NCBI RefSeq assembly: GCF_030272615.1
Contig: NC_081415.1
Location: forward strand, 366,181,667 to 366,243,666
Direction: 5' to 3'
Length of the DNA stretch: 62,000 nt
From: Cryptomeria japonica
Taxonomy: Eukaryota; Streptophyta; Pinopsida; Cupressales; Cupressaceae
Below, one piece after another: positions 45,533 through 55,049 of this stretch. Position 1 is the first letter of the stretch. The number at the start of each line of letters is the position of its first letter. The notes beneath the pieces were generated by a model. It saw only the letters and a program-made list of their open reading frames with translations. It had not been told where the DNA came from and did not search any database. A program made the translations under genes and the position numbers.

Positions 45533-47695
45533 TTATTCCTCTTTCTCTTTTCTACACTCTACTTTTGTTTGTTGAGTGTCTACTTCCTGTAATGTTAAAG
45601 GCGATATTATTTTTTGCCACTTAGACTTAGAAACATGTTTTTGGTTTGATGTCTTTTTTGGATCGTAACCCATTCCAGCCTTATCATTTGTGGATTTGGT
45701 TTGTAGTTGAATTGGTTTGGTAATACCTTCCTTTTGTTTTCCCAGAGGACTAGTACCTAAGTACCCCATGTATTGGATCATTTTATAGCCAGGACCATAT
45801 TGGTTTGAGGAAATCTCACAATGTCGTACCTCCTCATTTTGACTATCTTCCTTAAAGAGCCAGTTAAGAACAACATCTTCTTCTATTTCATCTGCCAAGG
45901 AGATAGAAGACTATACAAAGAGACCATCATATATGGTATTCGGAGCTGAAGTTTGTGTTCTCATAGCCTCTGATGACTTGCCCAACTATTGTGGTGATGG
46001 AGGGAGAGAAACTAATGAAAGTACCGATTCTATCTTGTAGCCATCCATGCTGGTATTTGTAATCTTCAATCTCTTTTCTAAGTCTTTCATTAGTGCTTCT
46101 AGATCTGCATTTGGAGAGGCTGCCCTATTATGAGGCACAAAAGTATCTAAAGCTTTTGTCAATGCATTACAGATGACATTTGTATCAGCAGGAATACTGA
46201 CTTCAGCTTTGTTATAAGGAAACTTTAAGCATTGATGGTATGTTGACGGTACTATCTTCATTTCATGAATCCATGGCCTGCCCAATAATATATTATATGA
46301 CAATGGAATATCAAGAACTTGGAAAAGGACATCTCTCTCTACTGGTCCCACTCTGATTGGTAATGACACCAGACCTTTAGAAGTCCTTTCTTCTTCATCA
46401 TAGGCTTTTATTGTTATTTTCTTGCCAAGATCAATGACATTTTCAGAGAATCCTAGTTGTGTAAGCAAATTGTAAGTACAGATATTCAGCCCTGCGCCTC
46501 CATCTATCAAAACACGTTTGACTCTGTGTTTGTGTTTCATGGCTTCAATATGCAATGGCTGGTTATGTGGATGATTTAGTGAGCTATCATCTTCTTCAAA
46601 GAAGGTCAGATAGTGAGGTGAAGTTAGATGACCCACCATAGACTGAAACCGATCAATGTCTAAATCTTTTGGAATGTTGGTGGTGAGCAATGCTTTGTCT
46701 AGGATCTCTTTGTGAGCAGATGAGAGTTTTAGCAATTCAAAGATTGAGATTTGAGAATTTGTCCTTTTCAACTGTTCAATGATACTATATCCAGAAGATG
46801 ATGATGAAGTTAGCCTTTTAAATCTGTCCAAGGTTGATTCTTTTTGTTTGTTTGGCAAGGTTGATGGGTTTGATGTTGCTTGAGCCAGGTCAGAAGAACT
46901 GGCTCCTTGGAGGGTGACTTTCTTTTGAGAATGGGTGAGAGCTCTTACATATCGTGATTCATTTGGTTTATCTTGGACTATAATCACATTGCAATATTCC
47001 GAGTGGGAAGGCTCAATCATGTTGATAATGTTGTCCTGACTGGCATAAGTATAATTTACCTTGGTACCTCCTTTGGTCTTTGAAGAATCACCTTGTTCAT
47101 AAACAAGCAAAGGGTCTTTAAATGCTTTATGATCTGCATTAGTCAGATGATTCCCAACAACAAATTTACCAGCATCTATGAGATCTTGAATCTCATGTTT
47201 TAGCTTCATGCAATTGTTTATGTTATGACCTTTATTCCGATGGAAATCATAGTATTCATTTGCTCTCCACCATCTTGGTTTGACATCTGGATCATATGGT
47301 CTGGAGTTATCTGGTAGTGTTATCAAGTTGTTTTCCAATAGAGTTTTGAAAGTGGATTGATATGATTCTTTGAGAGGAGTAAAATCATGCTTAGGTTTAG
47401 AAAGACAAGGATTTTCTTTGAACCATTCCTTTGTTTTCTTTGGTGGATTTTTTGCTACAACCTCAGCAGCTTTAAGTGCTTGTGTACCACTAGCCAAGTT
47501 GAATATTGTGGATTTTGAGTTGGCTTTGACAATGTCTACTACTCCATCATTAACAACATTCTTGTTATTGTCTTTGCCAAACTTCCAATACTTGTTCTTC
47601 TCTTTAGAGCTAGATCCTGGTTGTGTTTCTTTCCAAGGTGTGATATCCCCCTTCTTTATGAGCACACCTTCCATTCGAATGACATTATCTACCAT
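45533..47695 (-). pseudogene. gag C-terminus, aspartic protease and G-patch region
   Basis: The longest open piece of the window (47695-45986, 569 residues) begins inside gag. It has a zinc-knuckle-like YYDFHRNKGHNINNCMKLK block near residue 145, a Ser/Lys-rich linker, then the protease with VLIDGGAGLNICTYNLL (active site DGGA, about 46510) and YNILLGRPWIHEM (flap and fold end). A stop at 45986 is followed, in another frame, by 45898-45533 with a G-patch: YGPGYKMIQYMGY ... SPLGKQKEGITKPI ... GMGYDP (about 45796-45664). G-patches bind RNA or activate DEAH helicases, and some retroelement proteases carry one. Confidence 0.82.
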
Positions 47696-47699
47696 TTTG

Positions 47700-48712
47700 T
47701 TAAATTATGGGTGTACTTGCATTTGTATACTATATTTTAGTTCAAGGACCAAGTTATTGACAAATATATCCATTTTCTCAGAGTCTGGGATGGGTCGTGG
47801 ATACCTAGAGAACATCTTTCTCTAGCGTTGGAGGAAAGTAAGAAGAGGTTCCCCTATTTTCTGTTGAGTATTACAAAGATCGATCATAGTCACAGGATGT
47901 CGAATGTTGTATGAATATTTTTGTAAGAATAGTTGGATTAGTTCTTCAAACATTTTTATTCCTTTGGGTAGACTTGAGAACCATTCCATTGATTGACCCC
48001 CTAAACTCCTTGGGAAGAGGCACACAAGGTACGTTTGATCATGCATGAACTCCATACAGGCAGCACAAAATTCCTTGACATGATCTTGAGGATCTGAGGT
48101 ACCATCATATTTGTCAAATTTTGGGATCTCCACTCGCGAAGGAAATGGAGGCATGTATAAATTATTGTCAAATGGAAAGGGACATGTTGTTTCCAAAGAA
48201 TATTATTTTGGGGACTTGTCCTTATTCTTCAGTTCTGTGACTTCCATCCGTAAGGCTAGTAATTATTTGTGTACCATGAGTATATGTGAGTCTTCCTTTT
48301 TAGTAACGAGTGTTTGGACATCATATCTAGTAGGAAGTTTGGCACCTTGTTTTGCTATTTCTAAGAAATAGTCTTCCTTCTCTCGAGTCATGATAGCTTT
48401 CATCATTTTTCTAAAGTCTTTTTCCTTTTGACAGTCAAGGATTTCTTCTGGAGGTTTAGTGTCTTTGTTAGTCTCACTTGATGATGAGGAATCATTATCA
48501 TTTATGGGGATGTTATTATCATCCTTGTTTCCATCATTGTGTTTCGTCTCATGCATAGTGGGGGATCCAGGGTCATCAAAAATTGGTCCACATGATGACG
48601 ACGGTATGTCAATGAGTGGATCCTTCACATAGAATGGATTATCTTGATATTTGAAGGGTTGTTATTTTCCTTTGGCTTCTTTCTTGTGAGAACTCCTGGT
48701 TTGTGTAGGCAT
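47700..48712 (-). pseudogene. gag: Tat gag (matrix-capsid part)
   Basis: Begins at the ATG at 48712 (MPTQTRSSHKKEAKGK), then TAA, then a long acidic piece (48628-48263) with LDCQKEKDFRKMMKAIMTR. After a stop and frame change comes the capsid domain: VEIPKFDKYDGTSDPQDHVK, FPRSLGGQSMEWFSSLPKGI, FEELIQLFLQKYSYNIRHP and KIGEPLLTFLQR (48140-47825). A stop at 47822 interrupts the RWRKMFSRYPRPIP segment that continues toward 47700. The capsid forms the particle shell. The start is chosen because it opens the coding signal after a 2.2-kb leader. Confidence 0.8.
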
Positions 48713-50879
48713 TTTTATGATTTAGTGTGACCTAAAGTTGTTTGTGATGCAGAGGTCAAGATCAATTTCAGAGCTAGTTGTTCTGTTTAGAGTATTGTTT
48801 GGGAGAAATAGTTGAGATTCAGTCTGGTTTCAGAAAAGATCTATCCTATATAAGACGTATATCTAAGTTGATTCTAAGCATAGTGTAAGATTCAGTCTGG
48901 TTTCAGGAATGATCTATCTTGTATAAGACATTATCTAAGTGACTAAAATTTGATAGGTAGTTGATTGAACTAGCTGAAAGATGATCGACCAAATCGTGCA
49001 ACGCAAATGACTGAGGTACACTGTCTAGATCTATTTATGCTCAGGAAAATTGATAACTAGTATTATGTTCGTTGTAAGCTATTTTTAGGAAAATTTCACT
49101 TTCTAGTTCTGACAAAACCAAAGACTCGTACGATAGTATTTTCTGAACCGGATGACAATTTAGTAGTAAAAGTTTTATTTCGTACGAGTTGTTGTCTCTT
49201 ACCGTAGGACAGATGGGTATGTACAGGACGACAACAGAATTAGAGCAGTTTTGTTTTGTACGACATAGGATATAGAACCAGATGATAGATTAAAATGACT
49301 CACACGACATAGGATCAGGTCTAGGATGACAAACCAGAAGACTCATATGAGACAGGATCAGGTGCAACACGATAAATTATCAGACTTGTACGATTGTTCA
49401 CAGGACAGAACCTAAAAATTCTGAGTTTTTTTTTTTTCGATTGCTGAGTATGACCAATTCTGAGATGGACTGATTTTGGACCAGGATATAGAATTTTGAC
49501 TTAATATGGACAAGTTTCTGATATAGACAGAGTTTCGACTTAGGATGGACTAGTTTCTGGCGTGGACAGAGTTTCGACTTAAGATGGACAAGTTTCTGAC
49601 ACAGACAGAGTTTCAACTTAAGATGGACTAATTTCTGACATGGACAAAGTTTCAAATCACTGAGTTGTTTCTTGTCTTCTCCAATTTTGGTATTTCAATT
49701 TTTGTTTCAGGGATGAAAACATAGAAATCAAGTAGTATGTATAGTGACTCCAATCATAGCATGCAAACCCTAAGGAATTTGGTGAGGAAAGAAAACCTTT
49801 ACTTGTAGACTCAGGTACACACCCAATAGCTAATCAGAATACAACCATTAAGTCTCACGCAATGGATTCTCAACATCATATTATCTGACTCCAAACTCTA
49901 ATGGGGGCACGAAATGACAAGTATCTTGGGAGAGTTACTATCTCTCTTGCACAAAGATTATCTCCCTTTCGGAGATGAACCGGGTAGCTTCTAATTTTAA
50001 TTGGAACTAGTCAGGGATATGTTTGGCGCGTCGAGGTATAAACTCAATTAAGAGGTCTCCCAACCTTGAAAACCAAGGTTTAATAGACCCGAAGGTATGG
50101 AGGAGAGCTATTCTCGAGCACTGCCATTGACTTGATTTTCATCAAACCACGTTTATTTTATAATGGGTTGGAGTACTTGGTTTCTAGTCATTCCCACTTA
50201 GGTCATTCCCCTCACACCGGTCGTAATGACTTTAAGAGTTTTTCAACCCCTCGGGGGGGCAGGCCTACTAAAGATGTACAAATCTCAAACAAAGAAAAAG
50301 CCTCAAGGGTCTGGATTTTTGATTGTCTAGAAAAAGACAAGAGCATACTCTCCTACCTCTCAAAATCTTCTAAAAACACAAAATACAGATTTGTTCTTTA
50401 ACCAGATAGCAAGTTAGGTTCCTAAAAATGAATTTAAAGAATACACGATGTTTAGTCAATTCTCCTTAGGCAACTTGCAAAGACAACGAATCAGTAGTCA
50501 TATTGTCTTTGTGCGACAAGCATATTCTTTGACAAGCGTTCTGCAAAAATTGATTAGGCTGTGAAAAATTCTGAGATCGACAGATTAATAGTCAAGGTCA
50601 GTCGTCAGAATAATCAAAAAATCATGAAAATTTGCCTCTTTTTAAAAAAAAAATTTACCAAAAAATACAGAGTCATATGACAGTATGAAAAATCATATGA
50701 TATAGGATCCTAGCTTGTAAGAGATAGGATTCCACTCGTACGACACCTGCAATTTATCGTTTTAGCCTGTGGGAATTATCGTACGAGATGTACAGACGAA
50801 AAATCAAAAAATCTGAAATTTGGAAAATAACAAAAAACAAAGTAGTCAGTCTTGGAGGCCAAAAAATGTAGTCTTCTGC
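48713..50879 (-). other. Long untranslated leader of Tat element
   Basis: About 2.2 kb between primer site and gag with no supported gene. It contains a 39-base tandem repeat (49487-49650) and scattered TCGTACGA-like palindromes (49120-49390, 50690-50790). The only longer open frames (50132-50401 plus, 49655-49398 minus) have no domain; the latter is the repeat translated. Confidence 0.6.
49487..49650 (-). repeat. 39-base tandem repeat, about four copies
   Basis: Unit close to GACAGAGTTTCGACTTAAGA followed by TGGACAAGTTTCTGACA, 39 bases, four copies with few changes. Since 39 is divisible by 3 it reads as a 13-residue repeat (KLCPCQKLVHLKS) on the minus strand, but nothing else supports a protein. 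Confidence 0.8.
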
Positions 50880-50897
50880 CCCACGGTGGGCGCCAAA
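50880..50897 (-). other. Primer-binding site of Tat element
   Basis: On the minus strand TTTTGGCGCCCACCGTGGGG follows the LTR end CACACACA after two bases. TGGCGCC-type primer sites are standard in plant Ty3/gypsy elements. It proves the minus-strand orientation. Confidence 0.88.
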
Positions 50898-50900
50898 ATA

Positions 50901-52037
50901 TGTGTGTGTGAAAAAGTGGTCTGTAAGCTGCAAGCACAACACTTCAATTAAGTCATTATATGCATGGTTAGTAATCAATAATCAATAAGTAATAAACCAT
51001 AACAAAGCGACTAATTGCCTTCTAAAAGATGTAAGTATAAGATTGCTCTCAGATTGTTATAAGCAATACCAGTGACTAGATTACACCAAGACGAAGGATT
51101 TAATCTATATGATATTAACTATATGGATGCAAGATGGATGAATAATTCAAGCAAATAATCAATTCAAGCAATAATGGATGTAAGCAACAATGGATGAAAA
51201 ATGGATGCAAATAATCTAAAAAGCACAATAATCTTCAATGACTCCAGAGAGAAATTAGCATGATAATAATCTCCAAGTGTGTTCTCAAAAATCTTTGGGG
51301 TAAATTGGAATGAGAGCTGAAGACTGAATTTATAGAGAATCACAAAAGAGAAAAGCTCAATTTAGGATTAATTGAAAATAATTGAGAAATCAGGTTCAGT
51401 TAACCTTGAGATAGATTCCAATTATAGTTTAATTGAAATACATTCAAATTAGAAGTCCAAGTTGCATTGGAAATAATAATAAATTAATTCCACTCATTTG
51501 TGATAAAAATAGATAATTCTTTTATTTATTCAAGAAAAGAGTCTTTTCAATGCAACTGAACTTCTTTTTCTGAAAAGCTTTGAGTTCCAATTTTAGAGAA
51601 TAATTCAATTTAAATTGCTTTTCTGATTTCAAGTTCTAAATTTAGAGAAAGAAATAATATCTCAAGTTTGATTTCTCTTTCAATTCAATTCTTTTTGTTT
51701 AATTTCAATTCAACTCTTTTTTTGCAATTAATTCCTCTTTTGTAATAAATTAATTCCTTTTGCATGATTAAATGACAAATTTATTAATTAATTAAATATG
51801 CAAGGATATTTAATAAATTAAAATGGGATAATTGATCAAAATGATATTCTTGGAAATGATTCAATTAATTAAATAAATATTTAATTAATATTGAGTAATT
51901 GATTTGCCATGTGATATTTGTTGATTAAAGAATTAATAATGTGCTCAAGATTGATTTAATTGCCTTTGGTTAGGACCTTGGTGATGTTGTCGAGATTAGG
52001 GGCCCATGGTTTAGATGACCATTTTTAGGGTATTACA
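50901..52037 (-). repeat. 5' LTR of Tat element (in its sense)
   Basis: Pairs with 34630-35774. In the element's sense it begins TGTAATACCC at 52037, has a TATA box (CTCTATAAATTCAG) near 51330 and ends CACACACA at 50901, next to the primer site. Confidence 0.95.
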
Positions 52038-52042
52038 ATACC

Positions 52043-54086
52043 ACCTATGGATAACTTACTAAGTGAAATCACTAATGACGACAATCTATTAAATGTTAGC
52101 AAACTGTATAATAAATTCACTAATGCAGAAAAGGAAAGTATTGAGAATAGCATTATTCTACATATAGACATTTACAAGAAAGTGTTAATAGAAGTTGTAG
52201 ATGATTTGCCTAATTAATTGTACAAAAGGTTAGATGCTAAGAGGATTGCAGTTATGGAGTTAGATAAGAAACTCAAGATTGAAAAACTACTAGTAGTACA
52301 TCCGGTTAACTCTGTAGAGGAAATTGATGAACTTATTAGTGAAGCTAATAGATCAATTTTTGCAAGTGGACATCAGCATGTGAGCCTAATGACTGGTAGA
52401 GTCAATGAAATTGTAGAGGAAACATCAGAAAAATGGGATATCTTTTTTGTAGAGAAGGAAAAATAGGAAGAGTTGAGAAGACCTAAGAAAACTTTCAAGG
52501 TTTATCAAAAGGACAACTGACAACCTACCACCACCTTTGGTTACTTCACTAGTACACACCGAGGACATACCGGCTACTAAAGATGTTGACACAACACATG
52601 AGGATACTAACCTTGAGTCAAAAATTTTGTTCACCACGAATATTGATAGTCAGGAAGTAAACATCATAGTGGACAAGGATAGCACTGAAGTGAAAAATAA
52701 TATTGCTAACACTGAAAACATTGAAAAATCAACAGAAAATATTGAGGTTGAAATACAAATAGAGAAAACAGTACATACGGAGAAACCTTTGGACAGTGAA
52801 ACAAATACTAGAAGTGTAGATGCTGGCACAGTAAAACCGACAGAGACAGAGATACCAGCAGTGGATAACACCGAGATATTGACAGTAGATAATACAGAGA
52901 AACCAACAGAGAAACCGACAGATACACAGGTACACATTGAGACAGTACAAATGGTAATCACTGAGAAGCCCAAACCATTGCTAGTTGAAATGCAAACTCA
53001 GATTGATCCACCAGAGGTTGATTCAAGCAAATTGGTTGCTAGTACTGCAAGCACTGAGATAGTAAAGGTAGTTGGTCAAACATTTGGTACTTCACTGAGT
53101 GAATTCAGACCTACAAATGTGACTAAAGTACTTATGGACTCAATAAAGAAGATAACTGATTGTAATGCATTGGCCTATAAGGAAATTGATGACACTATTC
53201 CTATGCTTAAGATGATTGCACCAAAATGCAACTTAGACCAAGTAAAGGATTCTTTAAGTCAGTTAGACACATTGTCTAAATTCATTTCTGGAAATATTTT
53301 AACAGTTGATCAAATAAATGAGGAAACATTCAAAGAGAAAATGGAAAAGGAAAAAGAAAAATTCTTTGAGGAAACAGTAAAGAAGTGCACGAAACACATT
53401 AACACACTTTTACTAGCACTGAATAAAAGAACTTTGGAATACAAGGAACTGTACAGGGACACATGCAAGCCACATCTGTTAACACAAGATATTGAAAAGA
53501 AAATAAGCACAGTACAAAAGGAGATAGATGATATAGCTGATAATATCATCAGTTCATCAAAACCTATATCAGTTATTGAGCAAGAGATAGCAGGATTTGA
53601 GGAGAAGATGGAGAAATTAGAGAAAGAGAAAGAAAGGATCAAGGCAAATGCCAGAGAGCTTAAGCACAAACTTACTCCTAAATTAGACAACCTTATCTCT
53701 CTGAGGAAAGAGATCTCTGAGGCATTAAATCAAGGGAAAAAGTCACCGGAGGAGAATACGCATCACCAAAGGAGCAAGAGATAGCAGGATTTGAGGAGAA
53801 GCTGGAGAAATTAGAGAAAGAGAAAGAAAGGATCAAGGCAAATGCCAGAGAGCTTAAGCACAAACTTGGTCCTAAATTTGACAACCTTATCTCTCTAAGG
53901 AAAGAGATCTCTGAGGCATTAATTCAAGGGAAAATGTCACCGGAGGAGCATATGCATCATCTCATCGATACAATCCAAAGAACCAAGGTAACCATGAAGG
54001 ACAACAATAGATTCATATAGAGGTTAAACTTGGTTTTGGCCGACCTATTTCAGATTGTAACCAACCGGTTAGAAACTTCAAGGTGA
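52043..54086 (+). pseudogene. ORF-Y, C-terminal part
   Basis: Continuation of ORF-Y after the Tat insertion, in the same reading sense (IPPMDNLLSEITND). A TAA at about 52216 and a TAG at 52465 are followed by a frameshift near 52505 and then the long open piece 52537-53784. That piece has a Thr/Glu-rich low-complexity segment with repeated TEKPT, TEIPAVDNTEI and DNTEKPTEK words. A helical region with HINTLLALNKRTLEYKELYR and a coiled coil (EEKMEKLEKEKERIKANAREL) follow. The coiled-coil block was duplicated (53578-53771 and 53772 onward), which shifts the frame; the original end is near 54086. Ignoring breaks, both parts total roughly 1150 residues. Function unknown. Confidence 0.65.
53578..53960 (+). 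repeat. 194-base tandem duplication inside ORF-Y
   Basis: GAGCAAGAGATAGCAGGATT at 53578 recurs at 53772, and both copies run through AAGTCACCGG/ATGTCACCGG with only a few differences. 194 is not a multiple of 3, so the duplication itself disrupted the frame and the downstream copy is read in another frame. Confidence 0.85.
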
Positions 54087-54275
54087 ATTTCTGCACTCAT
54101 TTGACAATTTTTGACAACCTTTGTCATTGATGTCAAAGGGGGAGTAGTAGACAGAGAAAAATGGCTATTTAGAGGAGATCATCTGCTCAGGGGGAGCACA
54201 CATTTTTGGTAAATTTTTGGACTTCATTTTTGGAAACATATTTTTTATTTTTCTCATGAGTGTTGCCATCAATGC

Positions 54276-54288
54276 CAAAGGAGGAGAT
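54276..54288 (+). other. Polypurine tract of non-autonomous element
   Basis: CCAAAGGAGGAGAT directly precedes the LTR start TGTTGGCATTC. A similar GTCAAAGGGGGAG run lies about 150 bases upstream (about 54133-54146), a common second tract of Copia elements. Confidence 0.8.
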
Positions 54289-55049
54289 TGTTGGCATTCT
54301 ACACTCTAGTGAGAAATGATGGTGTTGTCATTGATGGAAACCTATCGGCAAACTTGTAGCATTCATCTGGTAAACCACCAGCAGGCACCGGCACTGGCAA
54401 ACACTTCACCGACAACGACAACAATGTATACCGACACCCCTGCCGACAGGAATAAACTTTTGTTTATTGTATTTAATTGTAAATATCTTTTTGTAAAGCC
54501 GACATGGCATATTGTAATAGACTCATATATGTATGAGACCATGTAAATCATTTGCAACATGATGGACATATGATGGATATGGTAGAAGTGATGAGCGAAT
54601 ATTAAGGCAGATTTGTATAAGGTTTATGGTTATAGTATGAGCTTAAACCGGTACTGAACTTGGCATAGCAGATGCTGAATTATAGTAGTACATTATATTG
54701 GATTTTCATGATCCATTTTGTAGATTGAGCAGTGAGCTCTAGGCAGTTGGCCTTCCTGCATGTGCAGGCCCCTCATTGTAAGTAATATCCATTCATTGGA
54801 AAGTGAGTGAATATTGTGGGTCACAAATCCCACTGAGGTTTTTCCCACACTAGGTTTCCTCGTTAAACATCTTGTGGTATGGTGTGTTTTCTATGTTGTC
54901 TTTAATGTTCCTATTTATTGCATTCATTATTGTTTACCGGTACACTATTTTGGAATGCAAAATACTTAATAACGTTAAATATTTTGTCAACCGATTAGAT
55001 ACTGATTCACCCCCTCTCAGTATCTTTGGGACTATCATTAATCCTAACA
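54289..55049 (+). repeat. 3' LTR of non-autonomous element
   Basis: Matches 30880-31653. It carries 14 extra bases near 54400 and lacks a short GTAAGTTAGTGAAACTT-like stretch seen near 31290. After its end the 10-bp satellite resumes at once. Confidence 0.92.

Larger units (their letters stand above)
34630..52037 (-). mobile_element. Tat-lineage Ty3/gypsy element inserted in ORF-Y
   Basis: Full-length minus-strand element. LTRs at 34630-35774 and 50901-52037 run, in the element's sense, from TGTAATACCC to CACACACA. The primer-binding site adjoins the right LTR and the polypurine tract adjoins the left LTR. Flanks ATACT (34625-34629) and ATACC (52038-52042) form a 5-base target duplication with one change. 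In sense order it has a 2.2-kb leader, gag, protease, G-patch, RT, RNase H, archaeal-type RNase H, integrase, a spacer, an antisense PMD gene and the 3' LTR. About 8 differences in the first 190 aligned LTR bases mean it is younger than its host element. Stops in several genes show it is inactive. Confidence 0.93.
30880..55049 (+). mobile_element. Non-autonomous Copia-like retrotransposon (gag-like plus ORF-Y, no pol)
   Basis: Bounded by LTRs at 30880-31653 and 54289-55049, both TGTTGGCATTC to CTAACA or GTAACA. Inside are a decayed tRNA-Met primer site, a zinc-knuckle gag-like gene, ORF-Y and a GGAGGAGAT polypurine tract. There is no protease, RT or integrase of its own, so it needs a helper. 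Without the 17.4-kb insertion at 34630-52037 it is about 6.8 kb. Flanking bases ATCAT and ATGGT may be a mutated 5-base target duplication. It cuts the 10-bp satellite. The LTRs differ at many places and by a 14-base indel, so the insertion is old. Confidence 0.85.

Noticed and set aside
46000-47825. Plus-strand open frame at 47370-47825
   Set aside because: Antisense shadow of Tat gag-protease, which has clear motifs.
52650-52973. Minus-strand Val/Ser-rich open frame
   Set aside because: Antisense of the Thr/Glu-rich repeat segment of ORF-Y.
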